Positions 1-9,063 of a DNA stretch of 64,000 bases are shown in pieces. The stretch comes from Bacteroides sp. (GTDB taxonomy: Bacteria > Bacteroidota > Bacteroidia > Bacteroidales > Bacteroidaceae). The stretch spans positions 124,001 to 188,000 of the forward strand of contig SUXW01000002.1 in assembly GCA_015060765.1 (NCBI GenBank). Reading direction: 5' to 3'. The notes under the pieces were generated by a model. It worked only from the letters and a program-made list of their open reading frames with translations, was not told where the DNA came from and did no database searches. How positions within the stretch are numbered: the first letter of the stretch is position 1; each line of letters opens with the position of its first letter. A program made the translations under genes and the position numbers.

Positions 1-1698
1 CGTCCACAAGTGCTTGCCATATTACAATCGTATGAGTTTTTAGCTGAAATAGATTTTATCCGTTCCAAAGCACTGTTCGCCATACAGATACAAGGTATCA
101 AACCTATTTTAGAAAACAAGCAAGTACTCGATTGGACCACAGCCATCCATCCGTTGTTGCAACTTTCATTAGCCAAGCATGGCAAAAAAGTGGTTCCACT
201 TGACATTGAATTGCACCAGGAACAGCGTATACTTATCATATCAGGTCCCAATGCCGGCGGTAAATCTGTCTGCCTCAAGACTGTAGGCCTCCTCCAATAT
301 ATGCTCCAATGTGGTATGATGATACCCATGCATGAACGAAGTCATGCAGGTATCTTCCAAAGCATCTTCATTGACATTGGTGATGAGCAGAGTATGGAAG
401 ACGACCTCAGTACCTACTCTTCACATCTTACCAATATGAAGAACATGATGAAGCATTGTAACGAACGGAGTCTGATTCTGATAGATGAATTTGGTGGGGG
501 TACTGAGCCACAAATAGGTGGCGCCATAGCCGAAGCCGTATTGAAACGCTTCAAAGAAAAACATACATTTGGTGTCATTACTACCCACTACCAAAATTTG
601 AAACATTTTGCCGAAGATCACGAAGGAGTGGTGAACGGTGCCATGCTTTATGACCGACATCTGATGCAAGCCTTGTTCCAATTGCAAATAGGCAATCCTG
701 GAAGCTCCTTTGCAGTAGAAATAGCACGAAAAATAGGATTACCCGAAGAGGTAATTGCCGATGCATCCGCTATTGTAGGAAGTGAATACATCAATGCTGA
801 CAAGTATCTTCAAGACATCGTACGCGACAAGCGTTATTGGGAGACCAAACGTCAGAACATACGTAAACGTGAGAAGCAGATGGAAGAAACCATCGCTAAA
901 TATGAAAAGGAAATACAAGAATTGGAACGGAGCCGTAAGGAAATTCTGAAAAGAGCCAAGTCGGATGCCGAACAACTGATTCAAGAAAGCAATGCATTGA
1001 TAGAAAATACCATCCGTACCATCAAAGAAGCTCAGGCCGACAAGGAACGTACTCGACTTGCCCGACAAGAACTGTCGGACTTCAAAGAACAGATAGACGA
1101 TTTGGGCAAATTGAATGAGGATGACCGAATTGCTCGTAAGATGGAACGACTGCGCGAAAAACAAGAACGCAAGAAAGAAAAGAAAAATAAGAAAGAGATA
1201 AAAGCCCCCACTCCTACCGTCCCCAAGGTTAAGCCCATCGAAGTAGGTACAACCGTCAAGATTAAGGGGCAAACCAGTATAGGTGAAGTGCTAAGCATCA
1301 GTGGGAAAAACGCCATGGTCATGTTCGGTATGATTAAAACCAATGTCAAACTCGACCGATTGGAACGTTCTGATGCTCCCGTACAGAAAACTATTGCAAA
1401 GAGTACATTCGTCAGCAGCGAGACCCAAGACCGAATATACGAAAAGAAACTGGATTTCAAGCAAGATATTGATGTACGCGGCATGAGAGGTGACGAAGCC
1501 ATCCAAGCGGTGACTTATTTCATAGACGACGCCATTCTGTTGGGAATTGGCAGAGTACGTATTCTTCACGGAACCGGAAACGGTATTTTACGTACACTCA
1601 TCCGCCAATACTTGTCAGGAGTACCGGGAGTAGGACATTTTCAAGATGAACATGTACAATTCGGAGGAGCAGGAATTACCGTTGTTGATTTGGAATAA
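1..1698 (+). CDS. mutS2: Endonuclease MutS2, C-terminal part (5' end outside window)
   Basis: The reading frame is open from base 1, so the gene begins upstream and only the last roughly 565 codons are seen. The fragment has the MutS-family ATPase core: Walker A GPNAGGKS, a Walker B segment LILIDEFGGGTEP, and a conserved TTHYQNLK stretch. A long charged coiled coil rich in Lys and Glu follows, and then a C-terminal Smr nuclease domain with the DVRG and LHGTGNG signatures. This order separates MutS2 from mismatch-repair MutS. MutS2 proteins act on branched DNA and suppress homologous recombination; in some bacteria they act on collided ribosomes. The role here is inferred from the family. Confidence 0.95.
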   Translation, partial: RPQVLAILQSYEFLAEIDFIRSKALFAIQIQGIKPILENKQVLDWTTAIHPLLQLSLAKHGKKVVPLDIELHQEQRILIISGPNAGGKSVCLKTVGLLQYMLQCGMMIPMHERSHAGIFQSIFIDIGDEQSMEDDLSTYSSHLTNMKNMMKHCNERSLILIDEFGGGTEPQIGGAIAEAVLKRFKEKHTFGVITTHYQNLKHFAEDHEGVVNGAMLYDRHLMQALFQLQIGNPGSSFAVEIARKIGLPEEVIADASAIVGSEYINADKYLQDIVRDKRYWETKRQNIRKREKQMEETIAKYEKEIQELERSRKEILKRAKSDAEQLIQESNALIENTIRTIKEAQADKERTRLARQELSDFKEQIDDLGKLNEDDRIARKMERLREKQERKKEKKNKKEIKAPTPTVPKVKPIEVGTTVKIKGQTSIGEVLSISGKNAMVMFGMIKTNVKLDRLERSDAPVQKTIAKSTFVSSETQDRIYEKKLDFKQDIDVRGMRGDEAIQAVTYFIDDAILLGIGRVRILHGTGNGILRTLIRQYLSGVPGVGHFQDEHVQFGGAGITVVDLE

Positions 1699-1701
1699 TT
1701 T

Positions 1702-2262
1702 TCATTCATCGATAGGAGTCAGTTCTCCCATATCTTCATCTTTTGACAAGGACATCTTTCCTTCTTGAGATACGACTATAGTGAAGGGTATGTAGAGATC
1801 AGTCATCGGATAACTCACACTGGCGGCCAACGTGATTTGTTTGTTTTCGGCCGTTTTCATATCGTCAAATACCAATCCTTCCAATACAGAATGACGCAAA
1901 AAATCTGTTGTTAGATAAGATGAAAAGTCATTCTTTACAAACGAACGTTCGAACAATGAAGCGCCATTTTCGCGGAGTATCTTTACAACAATACGATTGT
2001 CGACAAACACTCCCATTTCACTTTTTACCGTAGGCAAATCATCAGCCGGAGAGCGATCTATTTTCAAACGGTATTTCTTACCATTACAAGCAATTTCCTG
2101 ATTAATGTGCATAACTTGCATCCGTTGGATACCCGTGTTTGCATCCACGCTATCTATTTGAAATATACGACGTTCCTCTTCTATTGAACTTTTCTTGTTA
2201 CCGCTACATCCTGTCCATAAAAACAAAGACAGACAAGCACAAAGAATATAAAAATGTTTCAT
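1702..2262 (-). CDS. DUF4738-type lipoprotein
   Basis: A 186-residue protein with a lipoprotein signal: a hydrophobic stretch ends in the lipobox LWTGC, so it is probably anchored in the envelope. The remainder is a mixed beta domain that resembles the Bacteroidales DUF4738 family; the function is unknown. The start was placed at the ATG just before the signal sequence. An upstream in-frame ATG (2349) would add 29 residues ahead of the signal and would lie above the predicted promoter. The gene converges on mutS2 with only three bases between the two stop codons. Confidence 0.75.
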   Translation of the reverse strand: MKHFYILCACLSLFLWTGCSGNKKSSIEEERRIFQIDSVDANTGIQRMQVMHINQEIACNGKKYRLKIDRSPADDLPTVKSEMGVFVDNRIVVKILRENGASLFERSFVKNDFSSYLTTDFLRHSVLEGLVFDDMKTAENKQITLAASVSYPMTDLYIPFTIVVSQEGKMSLSKDEDMGELTPIDE

Positions 2263-2287
2263 ATTTTTCTTCTTATTTAAGAGAAGA

Positions 2288-2319
2288 CAAAGTAACAAAA
2301 TCTGATTCATATAGCCAAA
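2288..2319 (-). promoter_or_regulatory. Bacteroidetes-type promoter for the DUF4738 gene
   Basis: On the minus strand TTTG is followed after 20 bases by TTACTTTG, a one-base variant of the TAnnTTTG -7 box. The predicted transcript would start about 20 bases before the chosen ATG at 2262. Confidence 0.6.
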
Positions 2320-2524
2320 AATAGTGGCATAAAAAAAGAAACCGGGCAATATCGCATCGGCCGGCTCCCAGAGAAAACTAAAAACTAAACTAAATTATAC
2401 TTCTATGATTGGCATCTTGACAAAAGGTTTAATGCATGTCAAACATTTTTTATTCATCGATTATAAATTTCCCATCATAAGACATATTTTCGATTAGACA
2501 ATCAAAAAAACAACAAATAATTGG

Positions 2525-2552
2525 TTTGAATGACATATTTTACTTAATTTTG
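2525..2552 (+). promoter_or_regulatory. Probable promoter of trpB
   Basis: A TTTG motif is followed after 16 bases by TAATTTTG, which fits TAnnTTTG exactly. The spacing is shorter than the usual 19-21, so the -7 box is the stronger half of the evidence. The trpB ATG lies 27 bases further on. Confidence 0.5.
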
Positions 2553-2578
2553 CCGTCAAACTAATAATTTGAAAGAAT

Positions 2579-3943
2579 ATGAGCACCAAACAGAAAAGAT
2601 TTATCTTATCAGAAGAAGATATTCCTAAATTCTGGTACAATATACAGGCCGACATGAAAAACAAACCCATGCCGCCATTGAATCCGAAAACCAAAGAACC
2701 CTTAAAGCCTGAAGATTTGTATCCAATCTTTGCCAAGGAGTTGTGTCATCAGGAACTTGACATGGAAAATGCATGGATTGAAATACCCGAGACAGTGCGC
2801 GAATATTATAAATATTGGCGTTCTACTCCATTGGTTCGTGCCTATGGATTGGAAAAAGCACTAGGAACTCCGGCTCACATATATTTCAAGAATGAGAGTG
2901 TCAGTCCTATCGGTTCACACAAACTGAATTCAGCTATAGCTCAAGCCTACTATTGCAAAGAAGAAGGTGTAACCAATATCACTACCGAAACCGGTGCAGG
3001 CCAGTGGGGAGCCGCTCTCTCCTATGCAGCCAAGGTATTCGGACTTGAAGCAGCCGTCTATCAAGTTAAAATCAGTTATAACCAAAAGCCATACCGTCGT
3101 AGCATCATGCAAACTTTTGGTGCACAGGTCACTCCATCACCATCTATGTCCACACGTGCCGGCAAGGATATTCTAACCAAGACACCGAACCATCAAGGTT
3201 CGCTCGGAACAGCTATATCAGAAGCGATTGAATTGGCACGTACTACACCTAATTGTAAGTATACACTTGGGTCTGTATTGAGTCATGTTACCCTTCACCA
3301 AACCGTCATTGGCCTGGAAGCAGAAAAACAGATGGAAATGGCCGGTGAATATCCCGACATTGTAATTGGCTGCTTCGGCGGCGGTTCTAACTTCGGTGGT
3401 ATTTGTTTCCCGTTCATGCGCCATACCATTAAAGAAGGAAGAAAGACACGTTATATTGCTGCCGAACCGGCATCATGTCCCAAACTTACACGCGGACAAT
3501 TCCAGTACGATTATGCTGACGAAGCAGGATATACTCCTTTGCTTCCGATGTACACCTTAGGACACAATTTCGCTCCAGCCAACATTCACGCAGGAGGTTT
3601 GCGATTCCACGGTGCAGGTGTCATCGTATCACAACTGCTGAAAGACGGATTAATGGAAGCAATGGATATCAACCAACTCGAAACATTTGAATGCGGTTGT
3701 CTGTTTGCACAAAGCGAAGGAATCATTCCCGCTCCGGAATCTTGTCATGCCATCGCTGCCGCTGTACGCGAAGCCAAGAAATGCATTGAAACAGGTGAAG
3801 AAAAAGTAATTCTATTCAACCTTTCCGGACACGGTCTGATTGATATGGCCTCATACGACCAATATTTTGCAGGAAACCTGATGAACTACGAATTGAAAGA
3901 TGAAGATATCCAAAAGAATCTGGATGAAATAAAAGATATTTAA
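2579..3943 (+). CDS. trpB: TrpB2-type tryptophan synthase beta chain
   Basis: A 454-residue PLP-dependent enzyme that condenses indole with serine to make tryptophan. The PLP lysine lies in SPIGSHKLN (about K115), and the glycine-rich phosphate-binding loop CFGGGSN is near residue 270. The length and the N-terminal extension match the TrpB2 group rather than the roughly 400-residue TrpB1 that partners TrpA. No trpA or other trp gene is nearby, so this copy is an orphan that may salvage free indole. The gene is monocistronic, with its own promoter and a tRNA promoter directly after its stop. Confidence 0.9.
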   Translation: MSTKQKRFILSEEDIPKFWYNIQADMKNKPMPPLNPKTKEPLKPEDLYPIFAKELCHQELDMENAWIEIPETVREYYKYWRSTPLVRAYGLEKALGTPAHIYFKNESVSPIGSHKLNSAIAQAYYCKEEGVTNITTETGAGQWGAALSYAAKVFGLEAAVYQVKISYNQKPYRRSIMQTFGAQVTPSPSMSTRAGKDILTKTPNHQGSLGTAISEAIELARTTPNCKYTLGSVLSHVTLHQTVIGLEAEKQMEMAGEYPDIVIGCFGGGSNFGGICFPFMRHTIKEGRKTRYIAAEPASCPKLTRGQFQYDYADEAGYTPLLPMYTLGHNFAPANIHAGGLRFHGAGVIVSQLLKDGLMEAMDINQLETFECGCLFAQSEGIIPAPESCHAIAAAVREAKKCIETGEEKVILFNLSGHGLIDMASYDQYFAGNLMNYELKDEDIQKNLDEIKDI

Positions 3944-3952
3944 CTTCGATTC

Positions 3953-3983
3953 TTGCAGGATTCAAATATTTGTTCTACCTTTG
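3953..3983 (+). promoter_or_regulatory. Strong promoter for tRNA-Glu
   Basis: TTGC is followed after 19 bases by TACCTTTG, an excellent Bacteroidetes primary-sigma promoter. It begins only 10 bases after the trpB stop codon and would start transcription about 35 bases before the mature tRNA. Confidence 0.8.
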
Positions 3984-4024
3984 CATCCGCAAACAAGAGG
4001 GAAACCTTTGGATGCAAAGAGGAT

Positions 4025-4096
4025 GGTCCGTTCGTATATCGGTTAGTACTCAAGATTTTCATTCTTGCAAGGGGGGTTCGATTCCCCCACGGACTA
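4025..4096 (+). tRNA. tRNA-Glu (anticodon UUC)
   Basis: The sequence folds into a full cloverleaf. It has a 7-bp acceptor stem (GGTCCGT with ACGGACT, one G-U pair), a short D stem with GG in the loop, the anticodon stem CAAGA/TCTTG around loop TTTTCAT (anticodon TTC), and a 5-bp T stem GGGGG/CCCCC around TTCGATT. The discriminator base is A, and CCA is not encoded. It stands alone between trpB and a terminator. Confidence 0.95.
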
Positions 4097-4099
4097 CAA

Positions 4100-4135
4100 A
4101 AAAGTGGATGTTAACACATCCACTTTTCTTTTTAT
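4100..4135. terminator. Bidirectional hairpin terminator
   Basis: A perfect 12-bp stem (AAAAGTGGATGT with its complement, loop TAAC) is followed by a T-rich tail on the plus strand. The A-run before it gives a T-run on the minus strand. It can therefore end both the tRNA transcript and the convergent Na/Pi transporter gene. Confidence 0.8.
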
Positions 4136-4145
4136 ATACATCCTA

Positions 4146-5876
4146 TCAATTCCGGTGCAATTTATCCAGTGCTTGTGATACATTAATCATGAAGTCACCC
4201 ATTTTTTCAAGTTCAGACACAACATCCATGTAATATACACTGGTCTGATAATTCTTACGATTATCTTCAATTTCTTCTATCGCAGCATCACGCAAGGTAT
4301 TACGGAGGTCATTGATACGGTCTTCCGCTTCATACGCATTACCAATACCTCCAAGTTTTCCTTCAAATGAAGCTGTCAGATTGGTTATCATTACATCGTA
4401 TGCACCATCCACCATATCCACCATTGCATTCAAATTGGCAATAGCTGTTTCATCGAAACTCTTGCTGTGAGCATTCTTTCTGGTGAGTATTCTACTGATG
4501 CTTTCACCCGAATCGCCCAAGGATTCCAATTCACCGATTATCTTATACATCGCTTTGATTTCTTTAGATGTATGTTCACTCACTTCTTCTGCCGACACCG
4601 CATTGAGGAAAGTAGCAATTTCATATTCGATGCGGTCGGAAATCTCTTCATACTTCACCAGTTTCTGACGCAATTCTTCGAACTTTTCCGTATCCGCTTC
4701 GTTGATAGCCTGACGTACATATTGCAAGCCATTCCTGGACACTTGGGCAAAATGTATGGTTTCACTGAAAGCCTGTTCAGTAGACAATTCCGGAGTGGAC
4801 ATCGGTCCTGCTTCGATGTATTTCAAACGAAACACTTCAGATTCCGCATTGGCAGGTGTTTTGATAATGGCAACAACCATTTTTTCAATATAACCCGTAA
4901 ACCAAATCAATATGAAAGTATTGATGGTATTGAATAAGGTATGAAGCATGGAAAGACCATATAGCGCGGCCGTTCCTTGTTCCGAATTAGCATTCTGTAC
5001 CATGAAATCTGGAGCTGCTGGATTAGGAAGACCAAACAATTCAATAATCTTACCTACCAAAGCCAAGAATGGCTGGAAAAGTATGAGTGCCCAAATAACA
5101 CCAAATACATTGAACACTGTATGCGACAAAGCAGCACGCTTAGCTGAAGTGTTTGCAACAGAAGCAGCAATATTGGCTGTAATGGTAGTACCGATATTTT
5201 CACCCAAAACCATCGCACATGCCATGTTGAACGGTATCCATCCCATGCTCAGCATAATAAGCGTAATGGCCATGGTTGCTGAAGACGATTGGAGTACCAA
5301 GGTAAGCACCGTACCAAATGCCAAGAAAATAAGTACGGAACCAAATCCATAGCCCGACCATACCTTAACAAATTCAAGCACCTCGGGAGTTTCGTTCAAA
5401 TCGGGAACGGATTCCTTCATGAAGGAAAGACCCAAGAACAACAATGAGAAGCCGACAATCAGTTCACCAATATTCCGACGTTGATCCTTCTTTGAATTGG
5501 AAAACAAGAAACCAAACAGCATCAACGGAACAGCAAGGATAGAAATATCAGCCTTGAATCCCAACCAAGAAACCAACCAAGCTGTTACCGTAGTACCAAT
5601 GTTGGCACCCATAATGACGCCAATGGCCTGTACCAAAGTCAAAAGACCAGCATTTACAAAGCTCACCACCATTACGGTAGTAGCCGATGAAGATTGAATG
5701 ACTGAAGTAATGCCCAAACCTGTCAAGACACGCTTCAACGGATTGGAAGTCATTGCAGACAAGAGCATACGCATCTTTTCACCAGCAGCTTTCTGAAGAC
5801 CGGAGCTCATTAAATTCATACCATATAGGAACATACCTAATGCCCCTAATAGAGTAAAGATTTGTAAAATACCCAT
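4146..5876 (-). CDS. Na+/phosphate cotransporter with PhoU-like tail
   Basis: A 576-residue inner-membrane protein. The N-terminal half has the inverted-repeat core of type II Na/Pi cotransporters, with two QSSSA motifs (SVIQSSSATT and LVLQSSSATM) and two glycine-rich loops (GANIGTT and GENIGTT). The C-terminal roughly 220 residues are soluble and helical and resemble PhoU, a common fusion in bacterial NptA-like proteins. The predicted role is sodium-driven phosphate uptake or homeostasis. It is a single gene between a shared terminator and a small secreted-protein gene. Confidence 0.92.
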   Translation of the reverse strand: MGILQIFTLLGALGMFLYGMNLMSSGLQKAAGEKMRMLLSAMTSNPLKRVLTGLGITSVIQSSSATTVMVVSFVNAGLLTLVQAIGVIMGANIGTTVTAWLVSWLGFKADISILAVPLMLFGFLFSNSKKDQRRNIGELIVGFSLLFLGLSFMKESVPDLNETPEVLEFVKVWSGYGFGSVLIFLAFGTVLTLVLQSSSATMAITLIMLSMGWIPFNMACAMVLGENIGTTITANIAASVANTSAKRAALSHTVFNVFGVIWALILFQPFLALVGKIIELFGLPNPAAPDFMVQNANSEQGTAALYGLSMLHTLFNTINTFILIWFTGYIEKMVVAIIKTPANAESEVFRLKYIEAGPMSTPELSTEQAFSETIHFAQVSRNGLQYVRQAINEADTEKFEELRQKLVKYEEISDRIEYEIATFLNAVSAEEVSEHTSKEIKAMYKIIGELESLGDSGESISRILTRKNAHSKSFDETAIANLNAMVDMVDGAYDVMITNLTASFEGKLGGIGNAYEAEDRINDLRNTLRDAAIEEIEDNRKNYQTSVYYMDVVSELEKMGDFMINVSQALDKLHRN

Positions 5877-5973
5877 AAGTTTTATTGATTATAGTTCAAC
5901 TAATTCTATAATTATACATAATAAAAGGGACACCTTTCACCAAAGGCATCCAGAACATAAAAGGAGAAATAAA

Positions 5974-6312
5974 CTAAATAAGAAGTTTCCGAAGACTTAT
6001 GAAATGAGCTTTGGTTACATAAACCTTAGGAAAAAAAGTAATTGAATTAAAACGATGTGCGAACAACAGACATTTCCCGTCCATACGCTCACACTTTGGT
6101 ACAATAAAATTATATCGCAGATTACTATTTGCCCGACGAGAAGATAAATCATTGTCTTCTAAATGGAAATAAACATGGGATAAATTGGATTCACTATCTT
6201 CCTGCATACTGAATTCTGTAGAAACAGGAAGAGTGATTGAGCCGCATTCTGAATTATGTGTCAACATCATAAAACAGAAGAATAGAAATATATATACGAC
6301 TCTATTTTTCAT
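5974..6312 (-). CDS. Small secreted protein, unknown
   Basis: A 112-residue protein not recognised from any family. It begins with a typical signal peptide (MKNRVVYIFLFFCFMMLTHN) and the rest is polar with a few cysteines. Support for a real gene is the promoter immediately upstream: TTGC, 19 bases, TAGCTTTG, which would give a leader of about 12 bases. It lies between the Na/Pi transporter and the histidine kinase gene, all on the minus strand. No function is proposed. Confidence 0.6.
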   Translation of the reverse strand: MKNRVVYIFLFFCFMMLTHNSECGSITLPVSTEFSMQEDSESNLSHVYFHLEDNDLSSRRANSNLRYNFIVPKCERMDGKCLLFAHRFNSITFFPKVYVTKAHFISLRKLLI

Positions 6313-6329
6313 AAATATAAATTCAAGAA

Positions 6330-6360
6330 CAAAGCTATGGATTATTCATCGATTTTGCAA
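6330..6360 (-). promoter_or_regulatory. Promoter of the small secreted protein gene
   Basis: On the minus strand TTGC is followed by a 19-base spacer and TAGCTTTG, matching TAnnTTTG. Its good fit argues that the 112-residue reading frame below it is expressed. Confidence 0.7.
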
Positions 6361-6395
6361 CAACGTTAATGTATTTTAAGAATAGACAAAGAATA

Positions 6396-7697
6396 TCATA
6401 AAAAACAAATGCGGAAACGAGTGATGCCATCCTCGTATGTACGGAGTGAGAAGCTGCATCCGTGCTTCATCAGCACTTCGCGGATAAAGATAAGGCCGAT
6501 ACCCTGGCCATTGGGCTTGGTAGAGAAGAAAGGAGTGAACAATTTGGTTTCCACTTCTTTGGAGATGCCCCGACCGGTGTCAGCCACCTCGAGCATGACA
6601 GGAGAAGCAGACGTACGAAGGGTAATGACACCGTTCTTCTCGATACTCTCCACGGAATTCTTCACCATGTTTATCAGCACTTGTTCAAAGAGCGAGGTAT
6701 CCATCTCCACCCACGGATTCTCTTCGCACAAATCCATACGAAGGTCTACTTGATGGTCTTGACAGATGTTTTCCAAGAATCTTTCGCAAGCCGATATACG
6801 GTCGTTCAAGCGCACTTCTTCCAACTGAGGTTCAGGAATCTTTACCACATCGGCAAAACGGGTGATGAACCGACTTAGCCTATATCCCCTTTCTACGCAC
6901 ACCTTCATCACTTCGCGCAGGTCGTCCGTATCGTCCATCGTTTGAAGGGCATCGTCCACGGTATCAAGAGTAGACGTTATGCCCGCCACAGAGTTGTTCA
7001 CCTCATGGGCAATCATGCGGATTACCTTTTCGTAAGCTTTCTTTTCGGCCTTCATCACTTCGGAGGTCAGGCTTTCTATCAAGAAAAACGGATGGGCAAA
7101 GCCACGGTCAACAAACGAGAGGCGGGAACATCGGTATATATGCGAATCGCTCAGACGAATGGTTTCTGTAGTATCCTTGAGCAAACGGCTCATTTCTTCG
7201 GCCAAGGGTGTTTTCAAATCCTCCATTCCTTTATCCAACATATCTTCTTCCGTATCCACTTCCAAAAATTGCAAGGCGGCCTTGTTGGCCATGGAAACCT
7301 TCCCGTCGAAAGTCAGGATAACCACCCCCATAGGCGATACGCTGATCAGCAAATCGAGGAAATGGTTTTGTTCGCGAAGGCGGAGGCGTTCTTCCTTCAG
7401 TTGTTGCATCATGCGATTGAAGATATCCACAATGCGGTCGGCTTCCAGTTGGCCCACCGACTTCAGTCGGCTGCTGAAATCCTGCTCGCGAAGCAAGTCC
7501 ATCCCGTTGGCAATGGTATCGAGCGGTTTTACCACCTTGCGATAGAAATAGGCCAAATAAATGAGGCTGAGGGTAATGACACCTTCCACCAGATAAAACT
7601 TCCACCCCACTTCCTTGATGGGCATGATGAGAAACATCAGCCCCCATGCAACCATCAGGAGCAATGCCAACAACAAGAAGAAGATTCTCAGTTTCAT
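6396..7697 (-). CDS. Sensor histidine kinase, NtrB/AtoS-like
   Basis: A 433-residue membrane kinase paired with the sigma-54 activator just upstream, from which it is separated by six bases. Two transmembrane helices (about residues 5-25 and 34-52) enclose a very short periplasmic loop, followed by a HAMP-like region, a PAS domain (about 110-210), the H box HEVNNSVAG (H231), the N box (N347), the G1 box DTGRG (373) and the G2 box GQGIG (398). With almost no periplasmic domain, it probably senses the membrane itself or a cytoplasmic cue through PAS. It should phosphorylate D50 of the partner regulator. Confidence 0.92.
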   Translation of the reverse strand: MKLRIFFLLLALLLMVAWGLMFLIMPIKEVGWKFYLVEGVITLSLIYLAYFYRKVVKPLDTIANGMDLLREQDFSSRLKSVGQLEADRIVDIFNRMMQQLKEERLRLREQNHFLDLLISVSPMGVVILTFDGKVSMANKAALQFLEVDTEEDMLDKGMEDLKTPLAEEMSRLLKDTTETIRLSDSHIYRCSRLSFVDRGFAHPFFLIESLTSEVMKAEKKAYEKVIRMIAHEVNNSVAGITSTLDTVDDALQTMDDTDDLREVMKVCVERGYRLSRFITRFADVVKIPEPQLEEVRLNDRISACERFLENICQDHQVDLRMDLCEENPWVEMDTSLFEQVLINMVKNSVESIEKNGVITLRTSASPVMLEVADTGRGISKEVETKLFTPFFSTKPNGQGIGLIFIREVLMKHGCSFSLRTYEDGITRFRICFL

Positions 7698-7703
7698 ATC
7701 CTA

Positions 7704-9056
7704 TCAAGATTTGGGCGTAACAATATTGTATTTCTCCAGCCTCCGATAGAGGGCACCCCGACTAAGTCCCAACGATAGAGCCACCTTCGACATGTTTCCG
7801 TTGTATTGCTCGATGGCCTGAAGAATGCGTTGCTTGTCCACCTCCTCCAACGTAAGTCCGTTCATATTTCCTATCGTCGACACCTCCATGGCCGATGTAT
7901 TCTGCGCCTTGAAGTCGTCCACATCGAGTAGTTCCTTCCCGCTGACCAGCAAGGTCCTTTCCACCAGATTCTTCAACTCGCGGATATTGCCCGGGAAAGG
8001 CAATCGTTGCAAGTAATCCATGGCCGCTTGTGTAAAGTCCACCGTCTGAAGACCGTTCGCTTGACAAAGTTTGTCGGCAAAGTGGCGCACCAGCAACGGG
8101 ATGTCTTCTTTACGTTCGCGCAAGGCAGGCAAATGTACGGTAATCAAATTGATACGATAGAACAAATCCTCGCGGAAGGTACGTTCCTGCACCCGTTGGG
8201 CAAGGTCTACATTCGTGGCACTCACCACACGGATATCCACCTTCCGGGGACGACTATCGCCCAATACTTCGAAAGTCTGTTCCTGTAATACCCGGAGGAG
8301 CTTTACCTGACAACTCAAATCCAAGTCGCCTATTTCGTCAAGGAAGATAGTTCCTTTATCCGCCATTTCAAAACGTCCTACTCTATCGGCCGACGCATCG
8401 GTAAAGGCTCCCTTCTTATGCCCGAACATCTCGCTTTCGAACAAAGTTTGCGAAATACCGCCCAAATTCACCTTCACGAAAGGTTTCTTGGCTCTGGGGC
8501 TGTTCTTATGAAGGGCTTCGGCTATCAGCTCCTTGCCCGTACCGCTTTCGCCCGTCACAAGTACCGAAGCATTGGTTTTCGATATGCGCTTGATGGTTTC
8601 CAACACATCCATCAACGCCTTGCTTTTCCCGATGATGTGACTACGGTCGAATCCTTCTTCGTCTACCTCTTTCGGTCCTTCCTTCTTGGCATTCAGTTCG
8701 AGGGCCGTTTCAATGCGTTGCATCAAGGCAGCATTGTTCCAGGGTTTGGTCACAAAGTCGAAAGCACCGGCCTGCATCCCCTTTACGGCCAAATCGATGC
8801 TTCCCCAAGCGGTCATCAGGATAACGGGCGCATCGGGTTGGAAGAGCTTGACTTGCTTCAAAAGGGTGATGCCTTCGTCTCCACTCGTAGTGAGGGAGAA
8901 GTTCATGTCCATCAGGATAAGTTCAGGACACACGGAGCGCACTACGGCCATTGCCTCCTTAGGGGTGGCAACCGCCTGAACCTCATACTTGGCCCGTTTC
9001 AGCATAAAGCTAAGGGAAGTACGGATAGCGCTATCGTCGTCTATAATCAGAATCAT
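7704..9056 (-). CDS. Sigma-54-dependent response regulator, NtrC family
   Basis: A 450-residue activator with three domains. The receiver has phospho-acceptor D50 in LILMDMN. The AAA+ domain has Walker A GESGTGKE (169-176), the sigma-54 contact loop GAFTDA (216-221) and Walker B GTIFLDEIG (235-243). A Fis-type helix-turn-helix lies at about 420-445. The intact GAFTDA loop means it should activate sigma-54 promoters. Two such promoters occur in this window, before tolC and before the ABC-exporter operon, with a shared palindrome upstream, so these are its likely targets. The gene lies between tolC and its kinase. Confidence 0.95.
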   Translation of the reverse strand: MILIIDDDSAIRTSLSFMLKRAKYEVQAVATPKEAMAVVRSVCPELILMDMNFSLTTSGDEGITLLKQVKLFQPDAPVILMTAWGSIDLAVKGMQAGAFDFVTKPWNNAALMQRIETALELNAKKEGPKEVDEEGFDRSHIIGKSKALMDVLETIKRISKTNASVLVTGESGTGKELIAEALHKNSPRAKKPFVKVNLGGISQTLFESEMFGHKKGAFTDASADRVGRFEMADKGTIFLDEIGDLDLSCQVKLLRVLQEQTFEVLGDSRPRKVDIRVVSATNVDLAQRVQERTFREDLFYRINLITVHLPALRERKEDIPLLVRHFADKLCQANGLQTVDFTQAAMDYLQRLPFPGNIRELKNLVERTLLVSGKELLDVDDFKAQNTSAMEVSTIGNMNGLTLEEVDKQRILQAIEQYNGNMSKVALSLGLSRGALYRRLEKYNIVTPKS

Positions 9057-9063
9057 AATGTTG

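Larger units (their letters stand above)
2263..2578. other. Intergenic region between divergent genes
   Basis: This 316-base A+T-rich gap lies between the divergent DUF4738 and trpB genes. It holds the minus-strand promoter near 2288-2319 and a likely plus-strand promoter near 2525-2552. No RNA gene, riboswitch or repeat was recognised in the middle. Confidence 0.5.

Noticed and set aside
1032-1502. A 156-codon minus-strand open frame
   Set aside because: It is antisense to the coiled coil and Smr region of mutS2 and has no independent support.
6942-7778. A 278-codon plus-strand open frame
   Set aside because: It is antisense to the histidine kinase and the end of its regulator, with a His/Gln-rich composition and no motif.
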